The position numbers and the translations under genes were made by a program. Of a stretch of DNA of 64,000 bases, positions 9,958 through 21,129 are shown one piece after another. The stretch is from contig OZ014423.1 in the NCBI GenBank assembly GCA_963965975.1, positions 1,612,001 through 1,676,000 of the forward strand. Reading direction: 5' to 3'. This DNA is from Xestospongia bergquistia. Lineage: Eukaryota; Porifera; Demospongiae; Haplosclerida; Petrosiidae. How positions within the stretch are numbered: the stretch's first letter is position 1; each line of letters opens with the position of its first letter. Below the pieces are notes generated by a model that was not told where the DNA came from, ran no database searches, and saw only the letters and a program-made list of their open reading frames with translations.

Positions 9958-11676
9958 GTATGTGTGTGTGTGTCTTTCTTTCTCTTTAGTGGAGCTTCAT
10001 TATCATTGGTTCTTTCTAATTACTGCTTACCAATCTTTTTAATTATATATATTCGTGTTAGAAAATTGCATAAAGAAACTTGGGGAGGTAACTTCATTTA
10101 GCATAACATTAAAGACATTTGTTTTATAGGATGGAGTTGGGAAAGTTTAAGAGATTGGTGGCAGTTCTTGAAATTAGGCCTTCCTGGTATGGCCATGATA
10201 TGTTTAGAGTGGATCAGCTATGAGATAGCTGCCTTTGTACTGGGTAGTATAAGTGAAATAGAACTAGCTGCTAATTCCATTATGATCAATATAGTAATGG
10301 TGATCTACATGGTATAGAATAGAATGCATCATTTCTCAAGTCAACTTTTTGTTATTAGGTTCCTTTGGGTATATCTATTGCAGGTAGTGTTCGTATTGGC
10401 AATGAATTAGGAGCTGGAAATCCAAAAGGAGCTAAACGAGCCTCTTTTGTTTGCTTGATAATTGCTGGTATGAGATAACATAATTTAACATCATCTATTT
10501 GTACTATTTATCTGTCCATCCATTTGTGCTATTTTGTTTCTCTTTATATTCAACACATAATCAGTATGTAATGCTCTTTTTCAAATGGCTTTCATGCAAT
10601 CTACTAAAAATGTTATTGGACGTATTTATACTAATGACTCGTAAGTATTGCTATTATTAAACTTTTATAATTATTAATGTCTTCATCTAGTGAGGTATTA
10701 GAAAGAGTACCAGTTCTTGTCAATGTTGTTACAGTTATCATACTTTCTGATCAAACACAGGTATAAGTATAACTAACTTTAGTGTATAGACAGTGCTTTT
10801 TATATGTTTGTATAGCAAGCTATTCAAGGTATTGCACGTGGCTGTGGACATCAACTGTTTGGTGCTATAGTTAATTTTATTGCATTTTACATCATTGGAT
10901 TGCCACTGGGTATCACACTGGCCCTACGTACCAACATGGGTAGTGTAGGAATGTGGATTGGTCTGGGATGTGCCAGCTATATTCAAGCTATTTGTTTTTT
11001 GATTTATGTTTTTCAGTTAAACTGGAAGAAACAGTCTGATAAGGTATTCATTTCAAAGAAAGACAAGCTCTTAGATTTATGTTTGATATTATAGGCTGTT
11101 GAACGTGCTAAGGGAAATGTGTTTAAAGTAGTAGACAGTGAAGAAGAGAAAGTAAAGAAAGAAACAGAAATTGAAAGTAATTTGTTAGAATCTGATGAAG
11201 TTCAACTTCTTCATAGGCCCACAGAAATGATTCCAACAGATGGTAAATAACTTATATTTACCTTATATATATATATCTTTTATAACACACTTTGCTTTAC
11301 AGTGGCCTATCCCAATGAAGTAGAAACCAATGGCTTTATAATTGAAGAGTTTAAAATGGAAGAAGAATATGAACAGACAGAGGACTCACAGGATGTCTTG
11401 TTAATGACATCATCAGATACCAAATTAAAATCAAAGTCCAATATTAAATTGTTCCTTTGTCGTAGCAGTTTGTATCTTATAGCAGCAATATTTGTTGTAT
11501 TTGCTGGTATCTTGAGTCAATTCCATCCTCCAAACACTATTATTAATGGCAATTATTCAGAATGTACTCACATCAAAGTTGACTTCTTCTCTGATCCTTC
11601 TATAACAACTATTGATCCTACAAGTTATTTATTAATAACTAGCACACCATTACCTCCTAGTATACCTTTGACATAA
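8452..11676 (+). CDS. MATE-family (SLC47-like) multidrug and toxin extruder, copy 1
   Basis: Seventeen exons: 8452-8572, 8642-8763, 8832-8904, 8978-8991, 9096-9164, 9244-9292, 9435-9534, 9576-9618, 9666-9859, 9990-10087, 10130-10311, 10359-10467, 10565-10640, 10691-10760, 10816-11043, 11095-11242, 11303-11676. They total 2070 nt, closing in frame as 689 aa. MATE marks include LAFPI in helix 1, NITGISVGMGLSTAADTLCSQ-type helix 2 followed by AYG, VPLGISIAGSVRIGNELGAGNP, and QLNWKK after helix 12, all lining up with animal SLC47A. MATEs export organic cations in exchange for protons or Na+. The long cytosolic loop before the extra C-terminal helix (SSLYLIAAIFVVFAGIL) carries DEVQLL, a dileucine sorting motif, and the tail has an NYS glycosylation site. 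Larger than typical SLC47A proteins (about 570 aa). Confidence 0.9.
8978..8991 (+). other. 14-nt microexon of MATE copy 1
   Basis: The sequence CTCTGGCTACTTCA sits between AG (8976-8977) and GTAAGT. It is the only insertion that joins exon 3 (ending in phase 1) to exon 5 (phase 0) and gives LEIDSAALATSFSNITG, which aligns without gap to LELDAVTLA..NVTG of animal SLC47A. The same unit occurs at 13225-13238, 17442-17455, 21650-21663 and 25895-25908. Confidence 0.85.
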
Positions 11677-11910
11677 TCTATAACTATTAATCTAGAGTTG
11701 TTGTTTAAAGTTTGAACATTTGTATTATCTATTTCACTATATCTTACAAATCATTGATCATTTATTATGTTCATCATGATCATTAGTATTTATTATATAC
11801 ATACACAATTTGTAATTGTTTGGTTATTAAATTTAAAGATAATGATTTTAAATAAATAGGATATATAAAATGCAGTGAGAAGCTAGAGATTTTACATTAC
11901 ATTATATATA

Positions 11911-12415
11911 TCAGGTTCTTTTAACTAGATTTGACATCCACTTAGTTACATACTTGAATAATGATCTTCCAGTATCAACTGTCTCTTTGATAGGTTTTAC
12001 TATTTCATCTTTAACTTCTTCTTTGAGTAAAGATGACTACAGCAATGGAATACTCACTTCAGGAATGATACATCCAAATTCTTCAAGACCAATTATGACT
12101 AGAATAAAGTCATTTTTTAAAATATACACACTTATTACATAGTTGCCTTTTTTCTTTGTTTTTGCTTGAAGTTTTTTTCTTCTCATTAATCTCACCCTTC
12201 ACAGTCAAACCCATGTCTCCAAGCCATTCTCTGGCATGGTAAGTGAGAAATGGTCTCTCTGTTTCATAAGGAAATGGTAGCCTTAGTACAATGATGCAGG
12301 ATTTTGGAAGAACATCTGGTGTCAGCCATATCAAGAAACCTCTGGCATATACAAACTCTGTACAAGCTGATATAATCAATATATCAATGTTGTTAATGAC
12401 TTCAAGTACTTACTA
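11911..12415 (-). pseudogene. 5'-truncated UF-family pseudogene (psi-UF1)
   Basis: Tail-to-tail with MATE copy 1. The last two exons of the UF family are present in reverse complement (compare 28793-29299), but the first three exons are missing. Exon 4 begins with TAA where the intact gene has GAA, and the last exon has TAG after IPLL. The middle of exon 4 (ISACTEFVYARGFLIWLTPD...) remains open, which gives a deceptive 89-codon reading frame. Not functional as the parent protein. Confidence 0.8.
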
Positions 12416-12631
12416 AAATGAATTGGAGAAAATACACAGTATCCACATAGACATATGTTATAAGTATGTAATTAATCTACTTACACACACTTATTAGATT
12501 GATAGTTGACGCCATTGTATCTCTTCCCACAATTCTTTATATTTGATCTTTACCACACCCATTATTACTATTATTAATTCATAAATCAATGATTGCTTTG
12601 CAAGCAAAGCCTTTCCTATTAAGCAGTTATA

Positions 12632-12639
12632 TATATAAG
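12632..12639 (+). promoter_or_regulatory. TATA-like box of MATE copy 2
   Basis: TATATAAG lies 60-70 nt before the start codon, just ahead of the conserved leader block found in all five copies. Confidence 0.5.
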
Positions 12640-12699
12640 GAAATTTCTGTTTAGTATTAAGTCACAGACGGAGTATAGGAGAGTCTAGAGGACAGAAGA

Positions 12700-15600
12700 A
12701 TGAACAATACCTCTGTTGTGAAGGAGGCGACAACAAGAGAGAATTCCACAGAAACAATAGATCAAACAGTTGATGAGGCACCCAAAACAAAAGGATGGGC
12801 AGTACAAATTGAGAACAAAAGTGAGTGTTATACATATACACATAATATATTTACCTGCTGAGCACTATTTTAAATGCCATGTTTTTAGAGACCAATCAGT
12901 CATCATCAGTATTCAGCTGTTATCAGAAAATTGCTACATATTTTAGGAGCATTGTGTGTGGTTGGATTAAAGATGAGACAATAAAACTAATTAAACTAGC
13001 ATTTCCAATTGTGAGGAGAATTATTATACAATCTCTTTTATTAATTTCCCTCACTAGATTTTGACTCTAATCTTTCAGAATCTTATTCTATTCATATCAC
13101 TGGTCTATGTTGGTCACATTAGTAATCGTTCATTAGAAATTGATAGTGCTGGTAAGAATTACTGCTTTACAATAACAGAGTGTATTGTTTTGTTCATATT
13201 TTATCATCTCCTGTTTGAGAACAGCTCTGGCTACTTCAGTAAGTATATTCATGAGCAACAATTTAATTGCTAATTATAAGAATACCAATAAAGTCCTCAG
13301 TAGAAATATTATTTGACTGCTTCTATCTCTTTAAATATAGTTTAGTAATATAACTGGTACCTCTGTTGGTATGGGACTATCAACTGCTGCAGATACATTG
13401 TGTTCACAAGTAAAGTTATTGTATCATCCACTCAACAAATACTTAACAAATAATTAACAAATATTTAACATGTACTTTATCATCACAGGCTTATGGTTTT
13501 AAAAATTACAAACGTGTAGGACATATATTTCAACAAGGTATTGTCCAATACATTCAATATCCATTGTTCTCTAATTTATATCAATCCATTTATCCATTTG
13601 TTCATTTGTCCATTATTAATTCATCTGTCCATCAAACATCCATCCATTTATCCACTCAATGTATTTATCATTTCTAGGAGTACTTATCCTCTTTCTATTA
13701 TGTCTCTTTGTCTGGTGTGTATGGCTCAATACAGAGTCCTTCCTATTACTAGTGCAGCAGAAACCATGTGTTGCTAGGTACATATATTGTAATGATAGTT
13801 ACATCAATGTATATATAGATATGCTGGTCATTATGTCCAGATCTTCTGTCTAGCTCTACCAGTAAGAATTATTATGTTATAATTAATGATGAGTTGTTTT
13901 TATTATAGCCTATTTTTTTATATTGGATGTTACAGAAATATTTACAGGCACAGGTAATAATGAGAAGAAATAAGTTTACATTTGATAGTTTGGTTCATTC
14001 TCAGAGCATTGTATGGCCATTTATAATTACTGGATTTCTTACTAATGTGGCTAGTGCTATCTTTCATGCTATATTTGTAATTGGAGCTGATCTAGGAGTT
14101 AAGTAAGTATATTTATATAATTGTGACCTTGACAATCTCTCTCTTTTTCTTTCTCTCTTTCTCTCTCTCTCTCTGTATATTTGTCTATCTCTTTCTCTTT
14201 AGTGGAGCTTCATTATCATTGGTTCTCTCTTATTACTGCTTACCAATCTTTTTAACTATATATATATGTGTTAGAAAATTGCATAAAAAAACTTGGGGAG
14301 GTATCTTGTCAACTCATTTAGCATAATGTTAAAGACATTTGTTTTATAGGATGGAGTTGGGAAAGTTTAAAAGATTGGTGGCAGTTCTTGAAATTAGGCC
14401 TTCCTGGTATGGCCATGAAATGTTTAGAGTGGATCAGCTATGAGATAGCTGCCTTTGTACTAGGTAGTATAAGTGAAGTAGAACTTGCTGTAAATGCCAT
14501 TATGATCAATATAATAATAGTGATCTACATGGTATAGAATAGAATGCATCATTTCTCAAGTCATTTTATGTTTTTAGGTTCCTATAGGTATATCTATTGC
14601 TGGTAATGTTCGTATTGGCAATGAATTAGGAGCTGGAAATCCAAAAGGAGCTAAACAAGCCTCTTTAGTTTGCTTGATAATTGTTGGTATGAGATAACAT
14701 AATTTAACATCATCTATTTGTACTATTTATCTGTCCATCCATTTATGCTATTTTGTTTCTCTTTATATTCAACACATAATCAGTATGCAATGCTCTTTTT
14801 CAAATGGCTTTCATGCAATCTACTAAAAATGTTATTGGACGTATTTATACTAATGACTCGTAAGTATTGCTATTATTAAACTTTTATAATTATTAATGTC
14901 TTCATCTAGTGAGGTATTAGAAAGAGTACCAGTTCTTGTCAATGTTGTTACAGTTATCATACTTTCTGATCAAACACAGGTATAAATATAACTAACTTTA
15001 GTGTATAGACAGTGCTTTTTATATGTTTGTATAGCAAGCTATTCAGGGTATTATACGTGGCTGTGGACATCAACTGTTTGGTGCTATAGTTAATTTTATT
15101 GCATTTTACATCATTGGATTGCCACTGGGTATCACACTGGCCCTATATACCAACTTGGGTAGTGTAGGAATGTGGATTGGTCTGGGATGTGCCAACTATA
15201 TTCAAGCTATTTGTTTTTTGATTTATGTTTTTCAGTTAAACTGGAAGAAACAGTCTGATAAGGTATTCATTTCAAAGAAAGACAAGCTCTTAGAATTAAT
15301 GTTTGATATTATAGGCAGTTGAACGTGCTAAGGGAAATGTGTTTAAAGTAGTAGACAGTGAAGAAGAGAAAGTAAAAGAAGAAACAGAAATTGAAAGTAA
15401 TTTGTTAGAATCTGATGAAGTTCAACTTCTTCATAGGCCCACAGAAATGATTCCAACAGATGGTAAATAACTTATATTTACCTTATATATATATATCTTT
15501 TATAACACACTTTGCTTTACAGTGGCCTATCCCAATGAAGTAGAAACCAATGGCTTTATAATTGAAGAGTTTAAAATGGAAGAAGAATATGAACAGACAG

Positions 15601-15896
15601 AGGACTCACAGGATGTCTTGTTAATGACATCATCAGATACCAAATTAAAATCAAAGTCCAATATTAAATTGTTCCTTTGTCGTAGCAGTTTGTATCTTAT
15701 AGCAGCAATATTTGTTGTATTTGCTGGTATCTTGAGTCAATTCCATCCTCCAGATACTATTATTAATGGCAATTATTCAGAATGTACTCACATCAAAGTT
15801 GACTTCTTCTCTGATCCTTCTATAACAACTATTGATCCTACAAATTATTTATTAATAACTAGCACACCATTACCTACTAGTATACCATTGACATAA
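12700..15896 (+). CDS. MATE-family (SLC47-like) transporter, copy 2
   Basis: Same 17-exon plan as copy 1, including the microexon at 13225-13238; no frame disruption was seen. Differences in coding exons include MAMKC in place of MAMIC before LEW, ELAVNAIM in place of ELAANSIM, and N for S in IAGNVRIG. Copies 2 and 3 share these changes as well as intron details (a short CT tract after exon 9, the same spacer), so they form the youngest pair of the array. The predicted protein is a 13-helix MATE exporter with the DEVQLL-bearing loop. Start chosen at the ATG in the context AGAAGAATGAAC, which replaces AATGGAC/AATGGAT of the other copies. Confidence 0.87.
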
Positions 15897-16130
15897 TCTA
15901 TAACTATTAATCTAGAGTTGTTGTTTAAAGTTTGAACATTTGTATTATCTATTTCACTATATCTTACAAATCATTGATCATTTATTATGTTCATCATGAT
16001 CATTAGTATTTATTATATACATACACAATTTGTAATTGTTTGGCTATTAAATTTAAAGATAATGATTTTAAATAAATAGGATATATAAAATGCAGTGAGA
16101 AGCTAGAGATTTTACATTACATTATATATA

Positions 16131-16634
16131 TCAGGTTCTTTTAACTAGATTTGACATCCACTTAGTTACATAATTGAATAATGATCTTCCAGCATCAACT
16201 GTCTCTTTGACAGGTTTTACTATTTCATCTTTAACTTCTTCTTTGAGTAAAGATGACTACAGCAATGGGATACTCACTTCAGGAATGATACATCCAAATT
16301 CTTCAAGACAAATTATGACTAGAATAAAGTCATTTTTATAAATATACATACTTACATATAGTTGCCTTTTTTCTTTGTTTTTGTTTGAAGTTTTTTTCTT
16401 CTAATTAATCTCACCCTTCACAGTCAAACCCATATCTCCAAGCCATTCTCTGGTATGGTAAGTGAGAAATGGTCTCTCTGTTTCATAAGGAAATGGTAGC
16501 CTTAGTACAATGATGCAGGATTTTGGAAGAACATCTGGTGTCAGTCATATCAAAAAACCTCTGGCAAATACAAACTCTGTACAAGCTGATATAATCAATA
16601 TGTCAATGTTGTTAATGACTTCAAGTACTTACTA
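16131..16634 (-). pseudogene. 5'-truncated UF-family pseudogene (psi-UF2)
   Basis: Last two UF exons only. Lesions read in reverse complement: TAA as the first codon of exon 4, TGA for the tryptophan of FLIWLTPD, TAA in the lysine-rich end of exon 4, and TAG in the last exon. It is the most damaged of the array-linked copies, so no product is expected. Confidence 0.8.
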
Positions 16635-16848
16635 AAATGAGTTGGAGAAAATAAACAGTATCCACATAGACATATGTTATAAGTATGTAATTAATCTACT
16701 TACACACACTTATTAGATTGATAGTTGGCGCCATTACAGAATATGAATAAATTCTTTATATTTGATCTTTACCACACCCATTATCCATTATTCATATAAT
16801 CAATGATTGCACAACAGCTCTGCAAGCGAAGCCTTTCCTACTAAACAA

Positions 16849-16856
16849 TATATAAG
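16849..16856 (+). promoter_or_regulatory. TATA box of MATE copy 3
   Basis: TATATAAG followed by GAGCCATCTG and the conserved leader block; start codon at 16917. Confidence 0.55.
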
Positions 16857-16916
16857 GAGCCATCTGTTTAGTATTAAGTCACAGACGGAGTATAGGAGAG
16901 TCTAGAGGACAGAAGA

Positions 16917-19900
16917 ATGGACAATACCTCTGTTGTGGGGGAGATGACAACAAGAGAGAATTCCACAGAAACAATAGATCAAACAGTTGATGAGGCACCC
17001 AAAACAAAAGGATGGGTGGTACAAATTGAGAACAAAAGTGAGTGTTATACATATACACATAATATATTTACCTGCTGAGCACTATTTTAAATGCTATGTT
17101 TTTAGAGACCAATCAGTCATCATCAGTATTCAGCTGTTATCAGAAAATTGCTACATATTTTAGGAGCATTGTGTGTGGTTGGATTAAAGATGAGACAATA
17201 AAACTAATTAAACTAGCATTTCCAATTGTGAGAAGAATTATTATACAATCCCTTTTATTAATTTTCCTCACTAGATTTTGACTCTAATCTTTCAGAATCT
17301 TATTCTATTCATATCACTGGTCTATGTTGGTCACATTAGTAATCGTTCATTAGAAATTGATAGTGCTGGTAAGAATTACTGCTTTACAATAACAGAGTGT
17401 ATTGTTTTGTTCATATTTTATCATCTCCTGTTTGTGAACAGCTCTGGCTACTTCAGTAAGTATATTCATGAGCAACAATTTAATTGCTAATTATAAGAAT
17501 ACCAATAAAGTCCTCAGTAGAAATATTATTTGACTGCTTCTATCTCTTTAAATATAGTTTAGTAATATAACTGGTACCTCTGTTGGTATGGGACTATCAA
17601 CTGCTGCAGATACATTGTGTTCACAAGTAAAGTTATTGTATCATCCACTCAACAAATACTTAACAAATAATTAACAAATATTTAACATGTACTTTATCAT
17701 CACAGGCTTATGGTTTTAAAAATTACAAACGTGTAGGACATATATTTCAACAAGGTATTGTCCAATACATTCAATATCCATTGTTCTCTAATTTATATCA
17801 ATCCATTTATCCATTTGTTCATTTGTCCATTATTAATTCATCTGTCCATCAAACATCCATCCATTTATCCACTCAATGTATTTATCATTTCTAGGAGTAC
17901 TTATCCTCTTTCTATTATGTTTCTTTGTCTGGTGTTTATGGCTCAATACAGAGTCCTTCCTATTACTAGTGCAGCAGAAACCATGTGTTGCTAAGTACAT
18001 ATATTGTAATGATAGTTACATCAATGTATATATAGATATGCTGGTCATTATGTCCAGATCTTCTGTCTAGCTCTACCAGTAAGAATTATTATGTTATAAT
18101 TAATGATGAGTTGTTTTTATTATAGCCTATTTTTTTATATTGGATGTTACAGAAATATTTACAGGCACAGGTAATAATGAGAAGAAATAAGTTTACATTT
18201 GATAGTTTGGTTCATTCTCAGAGCATTGTATGGCCATTTATAATTACTGGATTTCTTACTAATGTGGCTAGTGCTATCTTTCATGCTATATTTGTAATTG
18301 GAGCTGATCTAGGAGTTAAGTAAGTATATTTATATAATTGTGACCTTGACAATCTCTCTCTTTTTCTTTCTCTCTTTCTCTCTCTCTCTGTATATTTGTC
18401 TATCTCTTTCTCTTTAGTGGAGCTTCATTATCATTGGTTCTCTCTTATTACTGCTTACCAATCTTTTTAACTATATATATATGTGTTAGAAAATTGCATA
18501 AAAAAACTTGGGGAGGTATCTTGTCAACTCATTTAGCATAATGTTAAAGACATTTGTTTTATAGGATGGAGTTGGGAAAGTTTAAAAGATTGGTGGCAGT
18601 TCTTGAAATTAGGCCTTCCTGGTATGGCCATGAAATGTTTAGAGTGGATCAGCTATGAGATAGCTGCCTTTGTACTAGGTAGTATAAGTGAAGTAGAACT
18701 TGCTGTAAATGCCATGATGATCAATATAATAATAGTGATCTACATGGTATAGAATAGAATGCATCATTTCTCAAGTCATTTTATGTTTTTAGGTTCCTAT
18801 AGGTATATCTATTGCTGGTAATGTTCGTATTGGCAATGAATTAGGAGCTGGAAATCCAAAAGGAGCTAAACGAGCCTCTTTAGTTTGCTTGATAATTGTT
18901 GGTATGAGATAACATAATTTAACATCATCTATTTGTACTATTTATCTGTCCATCCATTTATGCTATTTTGTTTCTCTTTATATTCAACACATAATCAGTA
19001 TGCAATGCTCTTTTTCAAATGGCTTTCATGCAATCTACTAAAAATGTTATTGGACGTATTTATACTAATGACTCGTAAGTATTGCTATTATTAAACTTTT
19101 ATAATTATTAATGTCTTCATCTAGTGAGGTATTAGAAAGAGTACCAGTTCTTGTCAATGTTGTTACAGTTATCTTACTCTCTGATCAAACACAGGTATAA
19201 ATATAACTAACTTTAGTGTATAGACAGTGCTTTTTATATGTTTGTATAGCAAGCTATTCAGGGTATTATACGTGGCTGTGGACATCAACTGTTTGGTGCT
19301 ATAGTTAATTTTATTGCATTTTACATCATTGGATTGCCACTGGGTATCACACTGGCCCTATATACCAACTTGGGTAGTGTAGGAATGTGGATTGGTCTGG
19401 GATGTGCCAACTATATTCAAGCTATTTGTTTTTTGATTTATGTTTTTCAGTTAAACTGGAAGAAACAGTCTGATAAGGTATTCATTTCAAAGAAAGACAA
19501 GCTCTTAGAATTAATGTTTGATATTATAGGCAGTTGAACGTGCTAAGGGAAATGTGTTTAAAGTGGTAGACAGTGAAGAAGAGAAAGTAAAAGAAGAAAC
19601 AGAAATTGAAAGTAATTTGTTAGAATCTGATGAAGTTCAACTTCTTCATAGGCCCACAGAAATGATTCCAACAGATGGTAAATAACTTATATTTACCTAA
19701 TATATATATATCTTTTATAACACACTTTGCTTTACAGTGGCCTATCCCAATGAAGTAGAAACCAATGGCTTTATAATTGAAGAGTTTAAAATGGAAGAAG
19801 AATATGAACAGACAGAGGACTCACAGGATCTCTTGTTAATGACATCATCAGATACCAAATTAAAATCAAAGTCCAATATTAAATTGTTCCTTTGTCGTAG

Positions 19901-20111
19901 CAGTTTGTATCTTATAGCAGCAATATTTGTTGTATTTGCTGGTATCTTGAGTCAATTCCATCCTCCAGATACTATTATTAATGGCAATTATTCAGAATGT
20001 ACTCACATCAAAGTTGACTTCTTCTCTGATCCTTCTATAACAACTATTGATCTTACAAATTATTTATTAATAACTAGCACACCATTACCTACTAGTATAC
20101 CATTGACATAA
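16917..20111 (+). CDS. MATE-family (SLC47-like) transporter, copy 3
   Basis: Seventeen-exon MATE gene, nearly identical to copy 2 across exons, introns and flanks; microexon at 17442-17455. Distinguishing changes include CFFVWCLWL for CLFVWCVWL in helix 3, VAK for VAR before the 41-nt intron, MMIN for IMIN, ILL for IIL near the VTVIxL helix, and LLLMTSS for VLLMTSS in the cytosolic loop. Frame is open by inspection. Expected function as for copy 1, a cation/proton or cation/Na+ exchanger of the plasma or endosomal membrane. Confidence 0.87.
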
Positions 20112-20345
20112 TCTATAACTATTAATCTAGAGTTGTTGTTTAAAGTTTGAACATTTGTATTATCTATTTCACTATATCTTACAAATCATTGATCATTTAT
20201 TATGTTCATCATGATCATTAGTATTTATTATATACATACACAATTTGTAATTGTTTGGCTATTAAATTTAAAGATAATGATTTTAAATAAATAGGATATA
20301 TAAAATGCAGTGAGAAGCTAGAGATTTTACATTACATTATATATA

Positions 20346-20848
20346 TCAGGTTCTTTTAACTAGATTTGACATCCACTTAGTTACATAATTGAATAATGAT
20401 ATTCCAGCATCAACTGTCTCTTTGATAGGTTTTTACTATTTCATCTTTAACTTCTTTGAGTAAAGATGACTGCAGCAATGGGATACTCACTTCAGGAATG
20501 ATACATCCAAATTCTTCAAGACAAATTATGACTAGAATAAAGTCATTTTTATAAATATACATACTTACATATAGTTGCCTTTTTTCTTTGTTTTTGTTTG
20601 AAGTTTTTTTCTTCTCATTAATCTCACCCTTCACAGTCAAACCCATATCTCCAAGCCATTCTCTGGCATGGTAAGTGAGAAATGGTCTCTCTGTTTCATG
20701 AGGAAATGGTAGCCTTAGTACAATGATGCAGGATTTTGGAAGAACATCTGGTGTCAGCCATATCAAAAAACCTCTGGCAAATACAAACTCTGTACAAGCT
20801 GATATAATCAATATGTCAATGTTGTTAATGACTTCAAGTACTTACTAA
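20346..20848 (-). pseudogene. 5'-truncated UF-family pseudogene (psi-UF3)
   Basis: Last two UF exons. The intron between them happens to be readable, which yields a 133-codon frame through exon 4, intron and exon 5. That frame is not the family's protein: exon 4 starts with TAA instead of GAA, exon 5 has a 3-nt deletion and then a 1-nt insertion that ends the frame early, and exons 1-3 are absent. Confidence 0.78.
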
Positions 20849-21129
20849 AATGAGTTGGAGAAAATAAACAGTATCCACATAGACATATGTTATAAGTATG
20901 TAATTAATCTACTTACACACACTTATTAGATTGATAGTTGGCGCCATTACAGAATATGAATAAATTCTTTATATTTGATCTTTACCACACCCATTATCCA
21001 TTATTCATATAATCAATGATTGCACAACAGCTCTGCAAGCGAAGCCTTTCCTATTAAGCAGTACATAAGGAGGCATCTGTTTAGTATTAAGTCACAGACG
21101 GAGTGTAGAAGAGTCTAGAGGACAGAAGA

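Noticed and set aside
20410..20811. 133-codon minus-strand frame as an intact UF gene
   Set aside because: Runs through an intron, lacks the first three exons, has TAA at the true exon-4 start and a frameshift in the last exon.
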